A DNA stretch of 64,000 bases from Chytridium lagenaria (GCA_025449115.1 JAHLKC010000089.1:107882-171881); one strand, 5' to 3'; shown: positions 44,562 to 58,426, counted from the first letter of the stretch. Notes: generated by a model not told the origin, from the sequence alone. Numbers and translations are program-made.

Positions 44562-45278
44562 ACTTTATCCTCTTTTTTAAAACGTTTTCCTCCCCTTTTT
44601 TCGCAGTCGTTTATCATAGAGTCGTCTTTTTTTTGCTTTTCTTCTCTTTTCTCGGCTGTCGTTTTACTTTTCTCATCGCTTAGCGACTCCGTCATATAGC
44701 GTCATTTTTTTCGCACGCTTTACTTATTCTGTTGTGGATGTTCGCATTCTCGGTTCTCGGTTCTTTGCCCATATTCTTATCACCCCACCCCAAAGTTTTT
44801 TCAATGTTCTTACTGCCTGCTATGTTTTATCAAGTTTGTTGAGATGTACCCTGTTTCTTGCTGGTTCTTGTGCGATATACCTTTAACGCTTCCCAGTTGT
44901 TGTGGGTGCCAACCTCTTCTTTTCACTTTGTCAAGTGATACGGATATGCTTTTTTTGTAGACGCTGTTTTGCCATTCTGTTCTTTTTGCGGTTTGCTGGT
45001 TAGCGACGCAGGATATGATCTTTAAATATATCAATGATAGATGTTTTATTGTAGTAATTGTAAAGCAGTATGAAAAATATGATGCGTCAAGTGCAGATGA
45101 GACAAACGATTTGGTTAGCGGGAAGAACAGATTGATGGTGCACAGCTGAGCTATTCAGCTATGCATTAATGAGTGGAAAACAAAATAGGGCGGACGAGAG
45201 AGTAAAGGAACAAGTGCTAGGTATATAGATCAGACGAAAATAGAAGGCGGAAACCCCACAACATGTTTGGGAAACCAT
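44562..45278. other. Intergenic, T-rich, with TTCTCGG motifs
   Basis: TTTTCTCGGC at about 44647 and ATTCTCGGTTCTCGG at about 44747 lie downstream of the LysM gene. No other feature is supported. Confidence 0.4.
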
Positions 45279-46129
45279 TTAACGCGACCAGGGTGACAAA
45301 GAAGACAAAAACGACCACGCGCACTCCCTAATAGACGGCTTTGAAACCGGCTTAGCACTAGCAGTCTCCATGACTGGCTCTTCCTCCTTCTTCTCTTTCA
45401 ACGGCACTGCGCACTCCCCCCAATATCCTCCTCCCTCCCCCTCCCCAAAACAGCCCGAACCCCCCAATCCACAAACCCACTCACGCCACCCTCCATAAAA
45501 GTCCTAACAGCGTTCCAGATCAGATCTTCCAACAACTCCTCAGGTTCTTCCGGTGGCGCGGTGATAAAGACGATGGGGTTGTTTGGGGCTTCACGACCGT
45601 ATTTGCGACGGTGAATTTCGGCACTGTAGAGGAGGTCGGCGGTAGAGACGGGGTAGAGGAATGGGGTGCGAAGGGGGGTAGTGGTGGTGTGGGTGGTAGT
45701 GGCAACGGAGGTGCGAGTTGAGACGTTGGTTTCGACATGGTTGGAAATGTCAAAGTTGGAAATCTTGGAGGCACCAGAGACGTCCTGGCTCTTACCATTC
45801 CCAAAGACGGATGCAGCGTCGCCGTCAGCCGTAGGTATATCAGTCAAGGTAGTCTGAGAAGAGCACGCGGTGTGATCCATCATATTAGGGCTAGTGTTTG
45901 ACGTCTGATGCGTAGAGGATCCCTCCCCACCATCCGCGACATCCTCCATATAATTATTTTCCGTGTTCTGAAGAACTTTTTGCTCCTGCATCATGGCGAC
46001 CTTGGATGCGGAAAGGAGGCTGCTAGCAGAGAGTCCTTTAAAGATCTTTACGGAAGTAGTTTGGACGGAGCCAGTGAGTGAGTTTCGGAGTCTCGCAATG
46101 GTGCTGCTGAGGGTAGCAATGTTGTCCAT
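45279..46129 (-). CDS. Hypothetical protein
   Basis: The ATG at 46129 opens MDNIATLSSTIARLRNSLTG. The frame stays open to 45398, with a Ser/Thr/Asp-rich middle and a better-ordered carboxy part (PFLYPVSTADLLYSAEIHRR, then EELLEDLIWNAVRTFMEGGV). In the neighbouring frame coding-like text continues (CAVPLKEKKEEEPVMETASA) to 45279. A single base missing from the GGGGGG run near 45420 would join them. No family is recognised. It converges with the LysM gene. Confidence 0.45.
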
Positions 46130-46677
46130 TTTAGTTATGTTGAGGGTTATATATTGAGAGGATAGGTTAAAATAGTATTCCCGATAACAGAGGAAGACGT
46201 CGTCTTTTTATACCCGTGACTTTCGAGACGAACAAAGGAATTGGTGGCTCTTGTCAACGCTGTGTGATGATCTTGCGATCAACACAGTCGAGAATGCAAT
46301 GGGTTAGGATTGCCGCGTTGTGGGTCTTATCTTTTGAGGAGTGCGTCAATCCTGAATCAAGAAATGGAAGCGCAACTGCAGAGGTCGCCCTACAGGATAC
46401 TTTGCTTTCCAGTACTTCTTCACGTGTCATTGTGAGGGATCTGTTTAAAAAACATCAGCCGAATATATCTTACCGCTCCTTCAAACTTAAGCCCAACTCC
46501 ATCGATAACCCTTCCTCTTGCAAGTCATCACTCGATCTCAAGAAAGCAACAGCACTACAGCCGTATCTAATCAAACCGTCGCTCTTAGAAGAACAACAGT
46601 AGTACTTTCTCATCTCAACCCCGAAGCGTTTTCTTATCAAAGCAGTCGACTCTCTAGTATCTAGTACCAACTCCACA
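46130..46677. other. Divergent spacer
   Basis: This lies between the divergent genes at 46129 and 46678. A 128-codon open frame at 46216-46602 has no coding signature beyond being open; I leave it uncalled. Confidence 0.3.
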
Positions 46678-47070
46678 ATGACTTCCACTACCCGCTTCTA
46701 CCACCCCACCACCGTCAACCTTTCTGCGATCCGAACTTCCTGGCTCGTTGAGCCTCGCGAAACCCCCGCCTCCATCGAATTCCGTCGTCGAGCTCTCAAA
46801 ACCTCCAACGTGAAGCCCGCCTACGTCTCCTACAAGAACGCTGGGCCAACTGGTTTCGTAAGCTACAACTTTCTTTCTTCCCAGTCATCTCATAAGAATC
46901 TTTAGGGCGAGCCGTTTCTTTCTACTCCGGCTGCTCCTGGCAAAAAGTTGACCTATGCGGCCGGCAGTTACGTCCACGCCAAGTTGCCGATGCTTATGGA
47001 AAAGATTACGGATTTTAGTGTTGCGGGACAGCTGTCAATGCCTACATTGAAGCTTGTTAGGAGCAAGTGA
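46678..47070 (+). CDS. Small conserved-looking protein, 114 residues
   Basis: Two exons, 46678-46857 and 46906-47070, join in phase 0 across a 48-bp intron (GTAAGC...TTTAG). The product begins MTSTTRFYHPTTVNLSAIRT and ends SMPTLKLVRSK, is basic, and has no signal peptide or membrane segment. The intact frame and C-ending codons suggest a well-expressed gene. I do not recognise the family. Confidence 0.6.
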
Positions 47071-47610
47071 AGTCTTTAACCGACAATAGAAAAGTGATCA
47101 GCTATTTCAACCCTCAATCCCAAGTCCCTCCAGCCAAAAGCACCTCTTACTTTCCTCTTCCATTTTCAACATGTTTTTCTCATCTATAGACTTTGTATCT
47201 TACCTTTTTTTCGTATATTACACTATATTTCTTTTTCTCTTGATATTTCAACACAATCCATGTATAAACATAACAAAAAGAATAAATATTCCTCATAAGG
47301 CATGCCGCATTGTAAAGTTCTCAACTTTATTCAGCTCAAATGCATAAGCCCAGCTCCACCTCATTCAAAAGGCGACAACTGGACGAAAAATCAGCCGACG
47401 ATATAAAAAAGACACGGAAACAAATGGTGCTTCAGATTGCGTGAAAAATAACATTGTGGGGGGAAAGCAACTTAACAGGAATAAGAGAAAGACAATGATA
47501 ACATGAAAGAAAAATCACGTAAATTAAAAAACAAGAGGTTTGTAAAATATATAAGTCGAAGGTCGCAAACAAATTTCGTAAAACGCGAAACTGGGGAGTA
47601 ATTCCCCATA
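47071..47610. other. Intergenic between converging genes
   Basis: AT-rich 3' flanks of the genes at 46678 and 47611. No feature supported. Confidence 0.4.
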
Positions 47611-50600
47611 TTACTTCTTCTCCTTCCTACTCATCAGCTGCGTCTCAATCCACTTCCTCCCCTCCTCCCTCTCTCCCTGCGTCAAGTCCTCCTGCTTCTC
47701 AATCCTCAACCGCACAAGCCTCAATATCAACTCCTTCTCCTTTCTCATCTCATACTCTCTCCTCAATCTTGGCAAATCCGCATGATATCCAGCAACAAGC
47801 GCAGACAAGTCCGCATACCGTCGATTCTCAAGCGTTTTTAACGGTAGTCCCAACTCATGTCCATCAGCATGGAAAAAGTCTTTCAGGATCCGTATCGCCC
47901 ATTCCGCCATACTCACTTGTCGACGATTGAGCCAGCGCCTGTCTTTTTCAAGTTGGCCGAATAGAGGGGGAATGAGAGAGCGTTCGACGGTGGTGAGAGT
48001 TTCATCCCAAACACGTTTGATGACTTCTTGCGCCATGGTTGTGGAGAGGGAAGCGATGAGTATTTCGAGATTCTTGTTGAGGTAGTCGGTGAGGGGTGCG
48101 AGTTGGGTATCGGCTTCGGACGAGGTGACGGATTGGTCGATGGAAGCACCTTGGGCGGTTACGTTGGAGAGCTGAACGGTGGAGAGGAGAGGGGTAAAGA
48201 ACGATTTTGAGGGAACGGGGGCAGCTTCGTGCTCCTTGAGGCTTTTTAAAATAACTTCCTTCAGATATGGAGAGATCTATGCAGAAGAAAACGTCAGTAT
48301 AGGAAAGCAAAACGCCAGAGGAATTGGAATTTACGAAGGCTGGACGCAGTAATCGATAAATTTATATCTTACCTTATTATTTAAAGCTCTTACAAAATCA
48401 TCCCTCGTCCTCAAAAGTCTCTCCCTACTCCTCCTAAACCAGAAATCCACATCTTCCTCCTCCCCTTCCAACGTCATTCTGATTAAAACCCGTCCCTGCG
48501 GCTCCAAATCCAAAAACACATCGTGCGTCAAATGATCTGCAAGTTTTCTCCGTAACCTCGATTTTGACGGATCGAACTCCATGAACGCCTTCCCACAGAG
48601 CTCGTCCGCCGTCAAAAGATTTCTAGAGTACACCAAAACCTCAAGATGTGTGACAGGAGGAAGGAGAGTTGTAAAAGTTTCATCCCAAGAGGGATTGAGG
48701 GTATCATGGACGACGCGGGTTCTGGCAATCTCGCAGAGGGATCCCGTGAGGACGATAGGGGTTTTCGAAGAAGTTGTGGTGGATACAGGGGAAGCGTTTC
48801 CGGAGAGGGGTCGGGAGGATGATGAGATGGAGCGAAGAAGGGATTGACCAACAGAGGCGACGTTGGCAACGGGGTCGTCTATTTCTGGCGGCGGAACCAG
48901 TGTGCCTTCAGGAACTCGGACAACAAGGTAGGCGCTGGCAAGGCCTGCATTGGTAACGGGCTTGATGTTCTCGGCGTAGCTAAGTTGTAGTTTGAATGCA
49001 CCTTTAATGGTGTGGTCGTCGGCAGCAAAGGCGGAAGTGGGGCTGGTGGATGCTTGTGGTTTCGGAGGGTGTAAGGTTGCACGGTAGTCCTTCATGGTTC
49101 GTGCCAGAGTAGCGACGTTCATGCGAATGTACATGTCATCAAGCTTCCTCAATGCAAATTCGACATTGCAAAGCTTTACGCAGGACTTCGAGTTCAAAAG
49201 TTAGTGAAAGACAAAATTAAACATAAGGGGAGAAAAAAAAAGACGCGCATGCAACTAACCTCATTAGTGATATCCTTTGGTGCATTTGACTGCTGTTGTT
49301 TTGATGACGCAGTTTGAAGCAATGACGACCACGTGCTTCCTGTAGTTGCAGACTCCGCAGCCTTTAGCTCTCCAGTTCCGATCGCATCACAATACTGCTC
49401 AACAGCCTTGTTCATGGTCTAAAAGACAGTTAATAGATCATCTAGAGCTTGAGATCATCAACTTCGGAAAACTCACCTTTGCAAACTTCTGGAAAAATGC
49501 CGCACTTTGCACTTCATTCCTCCATCTCAAAGCAGCAACAAACTCCAGCTCCTGAAACACTGCCGTGAATAAATCGGTAACAGATGACGAATGTGGAGGA
49601 TTGGCCTCATCCTCACGGTGGCCTACGACAACGTCAAAGGCATCGACTTTTACGGCGTTGTTGACCCAATCTAATGTCTGCGTAGAGAGATTTTCAAGCC
49701 AGTTCGATACGAAAGGAGCGAACCAGCGCTCAATATTGAAGTTAGGATAGGAGGCAACTTTTTTGATACTGATTGCGAGGAACAGTTAGAGAAATGTAAT
49801 GATCTAAATTAAATGAATAGAATTGCAGAAAATGTGTACACTCACGTTGAAACCATCTTCCCAGTTCTCTTGTCCTTGACATACATCGCCTTATCCAACC
49901 TCTCATCGAACGTCTTCAACTTCGTGTAAAGTCCAAACATCTCTTTGCCAGCAACCTTCACAACCTCTTCCCCGGCGAAAAGTGAAGCATTCGCTTCAAA
50001 GGTTTGCACAAGATTTGATACATATGATTCCGCCGTCAACCGGACGATATCAACCTCATTTTCGAACGGCTGACGGAAATACCTCGCATCGGTGATCACG
50101 TCTTCGGTCAGGAGTTCAGTAAGCTTTGTAAGACCTTCCACAACAGCTTCAACATCGTTCTCGTCCAAAGGCGCGGCAAGTTGTTGAAGTTTTTGGAATC
50201 GGTCCCTGGAAGCTTCGTTCATAATGGCTATTTTAAAGATCCCGTTAGCATTATTCCCTTGCAATAAATCGCACACAAACGAACAAAAAAGATCTTACTT
50301 TCAATTTCGACCCGGAAACTTGTTGGCAAGTCTGGATGAATCTCCCTATAGATTGGGTTTTTATGAATCATTCGCAGCATCAGCACGGTGCTTTCAAGTG
50401 CCTCATCAGGTTTGTTCTTTGCGTAGAACTCTTGATAATGCGAGACCTGCTGGCGGTAGTACGTCTGCATCTCCTCAAGAACTTGTACAAGTGCCGGTTT
50501 CTGTCGAAGAAGATCTTGATGTTAGTAAATTCAATGACTGAAGATAATCTAAGCAAAAAAAACCTCCTCCAACTTACGTCATATTCCGTCAACCAATCTC

Positions 50601-53343
50601 CGCTTTGCTTCATATTTGCGTAAACAGCTTCATACGCATTAAGCAGTGCTCTTACAGGTACTCGATAGCTCTGATACCTCATGAACAGCAACTCTAAGTA
50701 CGCAACAACCTGGAAGGCATCCCCAACGAGCCAAGTTCTCGCCCAGATCCGAAGACACGTCCTTGACTCCGATGAAAGTAGCTCTGAGGTCGCTTCGGTG
50801 ATGCTTCCAAGGGCAAACATGTCGAGATCAAGACAGGAGCGAAGAAGTGTACGATAAAGGGCTTTAAAACTAATCTTCGATGAAAGGAGATGGGACTGAA
50901 TGTTGCCAATAGGGCTTAAGGGTGCGTCCATGGAAGATTCCTACGTACAATCATTAGTATGTCGATGATATACAAAGCAGAAGAAAAGTGCATATGAAGC
51001 CCCACCTGCTGCATTTGAACATTAATTTCGATCAAGATCTCTCCACCGACGTACTTATCCTTATTCTTGCCACCCCTTGCCTCCAACCTAAACCATCGTC
51101 CGTAAAACCCATCGGTAGAACATTTCTCCATTATATCGTCGACTCGTATCCTCATCAATCCCAGAAAGTAATCCTTCCTGACATCCCACACGCTCACAAC
51201 AATCCAGTCTCCCGGTTTCCGCCCAGACACCTCTAAATGTTGGTTCCACACAGGGCTCAAACTCTGCTTAACGACTTCAGTCATGTAAACCTCAGTGTTC
51301 CCACGGTGGGCATTGCTGCCGCCGCTTGGCGTAGAAGCCACAGCAGGGTCAGCAATATCGCCAATTTCGATTTTGCAGTACGCGTCACGAGTTCTACCCT
51401 CCTTTGCATGCAGACCTCTTGCTTCAACAATTTTAAAAAAGATGTCAACAGTGCCCGAAGCGCTTGGGCGGGAAGGTTTTGAGGGTGGAGGGTCGAGAAA
51501 GCGAACTTTAAGAAGGTCACACAGAACTTCTTGAAGGGATATGCCCATTGAGCGTTGCCAGAGAGAATAGCCTTCAGGGGATGAAAAGTCTTCTGGGGTT
51601 GGAGATAATGTTTGATCGGATTTAAGGGTACGCATTAATCCATGGACGTAATCAGGAACGACAACCTAAGTGTCATATTGGTTAGATCACAAGCAAACTA
51701 AGTTGCATTTAATGTATACATACTCTTTCATCGATTCCTTCTTCTTCCGCCACCTTAGCTCCTTCATAACCAAGCCTTTCCATTTCCCTCTCTCTTCGTT
51801 CTGCATCCTCACGTTCCAGCATCTTTCTCTCCATCTCTCTCCTCTCTCGTTCTCTCCGCTCCCTATCCTTCCTCTCTTCTTTCCTTCGTTCCTCTTCAAT
51901 CCGTCCCCTTTCCTCAGCCTCCAGCTTTTCTTTTTCCAATTTTTCCTGTTCCACACGTTCTTTTTCGGCCTGTTCTTTTGCCAAACGTTCCGCTTCACGT
52001 CGCTCTTGCTCCTTTCGAACAATCTGCTGACCCAGAGTTAAGCTATTATCGGCGGATGGAAGTGAGTTGGAAGATGTTGCGGAGCGAAGAACGGGAGTGG
52101 TCGGAGTTGCGGCGGTTATAGTTGGAGAGGTTTGCGACTGGATTTGAACGTTAGCGGTGGGGCGACCCATAGAGGCAAATGTAGATTTAGTGGGACGCCG
52201 ACCAGTCGAAGAGAAGGATTCAGAACGGCTTAGGGAGGAAGCTGTTGATGCCGCGGCAGTTGAAGTGGCAGGCACAGGGTCGGAGTCTTGAAAGTTTCCA
52301 TTTAATAATGCAGTATCCAAATCCTTGAGGAGTGCCTCCATAGCATCCGTGGCTTTTGCCAAGTTCGGGGTGGCAACTGCAGTTGCAGAGGCAGCTTGAG
52401 GCCCGCTTGATCCAGCTTTGCGTGACATGTCCCGTCCCAAGGCTAATGCTGGGGATGCTACTGCTGCATAATTATCTGCGAGCATTCCAGGTTGAGACAA
52501 AGGGGATGCGGTGGGAACAGGTGAAGCGGCGGAGGCCGCTGCACTTCGCTGGTCTCGGCTTTTGTCTCGCGTCTGGTACAGAGTCTCGACTGTCTTCATC
52601 TGAATGCCAGGGTTTGATCGTCCCCTCGACATTGCTGGAAGCGAAGTCCTAGTAATTTCTAAATCATTTAGCATGTCTTCAAAGGAGGCACCGCCAGGTG
52701 TTGCAGATCCAGGCGTCTCGGTATATGTGTTTGACGAAGACGAGGAAGATGATGCAGACCCGCCCCGAGCATGAGCGTAAGACGCATCACCAGTACGTTG
52801 ATTCTGGGTACGGTAGAGAACGTTACCAGCGCTGGGACGGCGTTCAAAAGCTCTGGGAGGTGGACGAGCAGCAGAGGGGGAGGCGTTGCCCGAGCCCAGG
52901 TTTGGCGACATGTTCCCACTTGAATCTGTTTTTTTTGGAGACCAAGATTAGTCGGCAGTGACGAAATACAGCCATTTGTCTTCTTAAGAGGGAGTCTATT
53001 GAGTTCCTTGTCACTAACCATTTCCACTCCTTCCTCCGAGATCTCCCACTTCTCCTCTTGACGGCCGTCTCCGGTGATGAAGTGCTGGATCCGCAATGGC
53101 ACTAGGTCTCCGTTCCTGGTTTATATACGAACCCATCTGGCCGCTAACATCCTGTTGCCTCCCGAACGCTCCATTTGTATATCCGTCTGCCGAGGGAGAA
53201 TTGTAGGCTTCGAACTTTCCATCCGCATTTCGGGAGATCATGCGAGGACCTCCGGGGGATATCGAGCGAGGATCGTTGAGATCAATGGAAGTGTCGACGG
53301 GAGTGACTGGAAGTTTCCTTCCATATCCACCTCCGCCGCTCAT
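47611..53343 (-). CDS. Munc13-like protein with C2 and MUN-type regions
   Basis: A large multi-exon gene. The N-terminus is Gly/Ser-rich (MSGGGGYGRKLPVTPVDTSI), followed by a long disordered Ser/Ala region and a Glu/Arg coiled coil at about 52050-51760. A first C2 domain (51.45-50.99 kb) has VDIFFKIVEARGLHAKEG, DAYCKIEIGD, SLSPVWNQHLEV and VVSVWDVRKDYFLG. A helical MUN-like region follows to about 49.2 kb. A second C2 (49.0-48.4 kb) has GAFKLQLSYAENIKP, VVHDTLNPSWDETF and DVFLDLEPQGRVLIRM. The tail ends KWIETQLMSRKEKK. This order fits fungal Ync13/Git1-type Munc13 relatives, which act in vesicle fusion at the membrane. Frames slip near 53.1 and 52.93 kb. Exon borders are only partly resolved. 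Confidence 0.75.
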
Positions 53344-54081
53344 ACGGTCCGTTCCGCTTTCTGATAAGTTTTAAAAGCGTTCCCGAGTGGGTATATATGC
53401 AGGAATTAGAGTTGCTCTGTACGGAAGATGTTGTATCAGAAGCGATTAAAAACGATGCTTAAATCATGGAGGAAGCCGGCAATATAGCATAGCCCAAACT
53501 CTGAAGTAAAAATATACAGCATCTATAGGATTTGAAAAAAGCTGATAGAGTCCAAGTTAAAAAGCTCCTCACCGATTCGCGAGGTGTGCTTTATTCTCTA
53601 GCAGTAAACCACAAAGAGGATGATGACGGTGGATGATGCTTGCTGACGGCGTTGTCGTTTGTTCGGTCTCAGATGGTGCGTCCCAGAAAAACTGAAATTT
53701 TGATTCAACACCCTTACGGACATCAGGGAAGCGGAATGTTGAGATGACGAGGGAGGGAGGTACACGTACATCCTAAATCGTCGTGCATCATAACGAATCC
53801 TGGACAGCGGACAGCTCGGGCGTATGAATTCAGTAGCTGGAAGCTGGAACTTGAGAAGCATTAAGGCACCTATGAAGGCGTAGTAGATTGGCAGATCTAG
53901 CATTTGGCCAAACATGAACTTCGCACAGGATCTTTCACCTAAAGGAGAATGCTGAAGTCCTGATACTTCATTATTATATTTGTGGTCATTTCCTGCATCT
54001 ATCAATAAAGTGGCAGCAGGACGTTGTGCTCGTGCGAATATATATAATGATGCAGAAGCGGATATGCTGATGCAAGGTTGC
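53344..54081. other. Intergenic; one uncalled open frame
   Basis: A minus-strand frame of 135 codons (53598-54005) lacks any domain and may be the 3' flank of the large gene upstream. No other feature is seen. Confidence 0.3.
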
Positions 54082-57000
54082 TTACAGATTCACGTCGACA
54101 TATAACCGATAAGGATCCTGCGGTGTCCCTGTTCCCGCATCCCACTTTTGATTTTTCTTCCTCGACCTCCATTCCTCCATGTATTTTTTTCTTACATCTC
54201 CTCGTAACCCAACCCAAAAAACCATTCTGTCGATGTCTCCTTCAGTCATGTCTTTATGATACCGCAGCGTAAATGTCCTGGGACATATGCGAAAGCCAGT
54301 GCCGATAATATCCCTCATGAAGCTGTTTGCGACCATGGGTCGAAGGAACCCGGTGGTCCTCCTATCACGGTCGTCCACCATCTGCATATGTCTTTTCAGC
54401 ATTCTTTTGAGCCTGTCAGAAAAGGTTTCCATGAATCCCGGAGTGAACAGGGGGCAGAGGCCGGCACGCGAAACATATTTTGAGAACCTCTTCCACTTAG
54501 ATACTTTGAGAAAGCATGGTGAGGCGTGGCCTATCGAGCAAGAACATAGAGGGCTAGAGTCCTCTACAGATCCCGCGCGGATAAACTCACAGCGGGAGGG
54601 ATCATGGGACCAATCCGTTCGGCATCTTTCAACACAGGCCAAAAGGTAGTCTCGCAAAAGTGAAAACCCCCAACCATAGTTCTCGGGTAAAGAATACAAG
54701 CCGTCTAAGATATCCTCCCGAAAACCCGTGATCTTCCTCACTTTCGTATTTAATAGTAACACGCAGCAGTCCAAGACCGGGGCGTTTGCAATGGTGTCAA
54801 TGCGAATATTGTTTACAAATATAACAGTATGGGCAAGGTTGTCGCGACCCGTAAAGCCGATAGCGATATGATCCTTCTTTGCCCGTATAACCTCCTTAAA
54901 CATAATTACAAGAAGTTCTTTCAAGGACCTCAGAGGTTCCAAGTGTGCTTTCAAGCCAAAAGCCTTGATAAAGCATCGCTCACGCTCACTTAATTGTAGA
55001 GTCACGGTATCCAGAACATTGTGAGCAAACAAAGGCAAGGTCGAGTGGCGAAGAAGAGGAGGGCAAGAGTCCAAATTCGTGCGATGAAGGCTCCAAACAC
55101 CAGGATGGCCGGATTGAACTTGCATAAAGGGAAATCGTGGAATGGTATCTTTATCATCACAAGGTGTTAATCGGCTCAATACGCCGACAAGGATCTGCGA
55201 TAGGAATCAGATTTAGGTTTTACATCAAAAAATACAAAAAAAAAAACGCAATCCCTGACACAAGGCGGAAAGAAAACTATAACAAGAAAAAGGGAGGAAA
55301 ATGTGACAGATTTTACCGTAATGTATGAAGATTTCCTTGCAATGCTCACAGTGCAATTCCTCATGTCCACAGGGAGTGGGAAGGCAACATCCACTTCATC
55401 ATTTTCAACCCGCAAACTTAGAGAACATGGCGACTTCCACGAGGTTTTCACTTCCGCATTCCTCTTTCTCAGTTTTCTAGCCAGGCTTTGGTCCGTCACA
55501 AAGACTGTTACCTGAAATTGCAACGCTGCATCTCCCATCAAAAATCTGTCAATGTAATTACGATATCTCCGCTCAAAGGTGATTTTTCCGATCTTGAAGG
55601 GGGAAGAAGATACGGGAGCCGATGCTGGCGATGAATCGGAATTGAAAGTGTTGTTCTTGCCGAGCCTACTCAACTCGTTTGTGAGGTTCGGGCGGTTTAC
55701 GGTGAGGATGAGATGGTCTCTATTGCCAGCAGTTGTTGTGAATAGCAGGACTGTATCACTATGGTCGACTTCGATTTCATGCTCCCTTCGACGCATAATG
55801 TTGAACTGCAACTCGGGCTTGCACAATAAGGAAGACGGCATGATAGTTGAAAATATCAGGTCGCTTCTACTCCATGCGTCGGGGTCTGTCTCCACCACGT
55901 GAAGATTCGCGGCCTCATTTATCCCTTTCAATGTAGCCGATCCAAAGCAGTAATGTCCACAGTTAAAGATACTAGTTTCGCCATCCCGAAGTGAAACCAC
56001 GTGGATCTCTACAGCGAACCTCTCGATTTTCTTGAATATGCTTGGGTTAACGTCAAATATCTGTCTGATTGAAGCGTGGGGAATGATAAAAGTAAAGCTT
56101 AACAAGCGCGGAACATGCAACCAGCCATCTAATCTATGACAAAGGTCTTTTTTAAAGTCGAATGGGCGACCAGGTATAAGAGATAGAGAATTCTCGGGAA
56201 TTATGCCATTCGCGACAAGTCGCGAAAGCTTTTCTTCAATAAAGTGAACACATCGGCCACTAACAAGACTTTTGGAGTAATGGTCCAAAACCTCCGAAAC
56301 AAGATCATTTCGTATATCGGGAAACCTCGTTCTTAAATGAATCAGCATTTGAGCAAAACTATCTGCTGTGTATCGGGCACTGAAGAGGTAGTTTATCTCG
56401 AATTCCTCGTCCTCCACATCAATATCGGAGTCTGTTTCATTCTCACGTTTGACATCTCTCAGAGAAAGACTCTCAAGTTCCAAAAAGTACTTTAGAGCTG
56501 TTCCAATATCGGCATTTAGATGCCTTTTGCAAACATCAGGGTCAACGGTGCATGCAAAAGGATCGCCGTTTGCCACAAACTTCCATTCGATCCTTTCGCG
56601 GGTGCGTTCATAGTCCCCAATGTTTGCCATAGCTTCTATGTAAGCATTTTGCGAGGCAACAAACATTTCGTGAGTGCATGAGATTGTTGAGAAGCCGGAA
56701 GCATAGAATGTTGGCGCGACACCAAGGACTGCTGCGACAGTTGAGACGTCACTAAGAAGCTTCATCTTTAACTGTGTATGGGCCCGCTCGTCGTTCAATA
56801 AACTATCGAATTCTGTATGCAGCGTTGAATTCGGCGTGGTCTTTTGAAGAAGGGGTACCGTAACCATAAGAAGATTAAGTGACCCAACAATATCCGCGAT
56901 TGAGGATGTTTCGATAACGTTGAACACAATCGGTGCCGAATACGCGTCTGAAGACTTTGGTTCCTTGGGATACTCCCCCACATCAAAAGTCAGTGTATCG

Positions 57001-58426
57001 AACGACCCAAAGCGTGAGTAATACGGCGTTTCCACATTATTCGTTACAGAATAATATAATAACCCTCTGCAGTACGCAAGCGCGTCTGCACAGATATATC
57101 GGATCATAACACTTCCACTTCTCGAGAGCTGAGGCTTATCACGATCAATCTTTGCCTTCGATGAGCTACGAGTTTCTATGGCGATCCTAAAGGCATGGCC
57201 CCAATGCCGCAGTAGCTCCTTGGCTTTATGAGCCATAATTTCAAAAGACAACATGTTCACGTTACAAGAGGGGGATTCTTCGACACAGTAAGCCTTTGAA
57301 GTGGGTAGCCTGCTAAGGGATCATTTGTTACGTTCAGGTTAATCCTTGTCCCCATGATAGAATGAGCAAATGTTGGATTTGGAAGAACTGCTTCACGAAG
57401 CATCTTTCGGTCAGTAAAACAGATACCAGTATTCCAATAATGGCTAGGCCCTTGCCACTCCTCTGGAGTCACTGCATCAGATGCAAACATCCCAAGGGAA
57501 TGGTGAAGGAGCGTCGAAAGTTGGAGCTTTTTTGGCGACCACATCTCAAAGCCTTCGTTGAACATTTTCAATGAACGTCTTGCGTCTTCTTTGTTCGCTG
57601 TGATATGATTAAGATACTTTTGCCAGAAACCGCGAGTCGCAAAATCGGATGAATGAGCCGTAATTGGAACGACTCCATTCTTTGCAAGTGACCCCAACTG
57701 CAAGAAGCTTTCGACATTGATCGCCCAGAAAGTTTTGAGTTTCTCGGTCAATGTAAATATGGTAGAAGAAGTTCCAGATTAGGTCGGTCTGCGTTCCGAC
57801 AACGTCGTCGGCGAGCATGGTGAGTAACAGAATATTTCTAGCTTGAAAGAGTACACATTAGAACATTAGACATTCACTCTAAAATACAGTTTATTAGTAT
57901 GCGCAGCGAAAGTTACTTACCGATGGTAGATGCATCATGGTCGCAACAAGTGACATCCAGTTGAAGGTTACTGCTTTTAGCTGTTGTAATAGGATAGAAG
58001 ATTGAACCGGTTAGCATCAACGACGTATAATCAACACAAGCATTTTTCGACATACTGAGGACGCTATCACCATCTTGAGTATCGGTAGAAAGGGCTGTAT
58101 GGATGGTGAAGAGTATGGACCGTGGATCTCCGGATGCCAGCATGAGCGCTACGGCATCCTCCTCGGGCGGAAGATTATGAAGAAGGTTTATGGGTGCACT
58201 GTTGCCATAGCCTCGAGTGTAAGATATCGGTGGAAACGGAGTTGGCCGAGACATCAAACGGAGACGCAACAGGGATGACAGAAAAACTTGTCTTTAGCAG
58301 AACGTCCAAAAAACAATCCGTATCCCCCAGCATGCCAAATCCTCTGGCCAACAGCATATGAATTGGATGCTTCCAGTTTGACCTCCATCCATTAAATTTA
58401 TGTGCATCAACCACGATTCGTTTCAA
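54082..58426 (-). CDS. Large DUF4470-type protein
   Basis: From the top, MKRIVVDAHKFNGWRSNWKH leads into PINLLHNLPPEEDAVALMLA and SGDPRSILFTIHT, the DUF4470 signature. An intron at 57842-57920 joins in frame to ARNILLLTMLADD and IWNFFYHIYIDRETQNFLGD, then EWSRSNYGSFIRFCDS. After frame breaks near 57640 and 57290 comes a long frame, 57.25-55.32 kb (DPLAGYP, then KAKELLRHWGHAFRI onward). A last intron (about 55196-55317) leads into the exon ending at 54082. DUF4470 proteins in fungi and animals often carry a MYND finger, but I see none here. The function is unknown. Breaks near 58250, 57640 and 57290 are one base each. Confidence 0.6.

Noticed and set aside
46216..46602. 128-codon plus-strand frame
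   Set aside because: It lies in the shared promoter region of divergent genes and has no coding signature.
53598..54005. 135-codon minus-strand frame
   Set aside because: No domain and atypical composition; it may be a 3' flank of the DUF4470-type gene.
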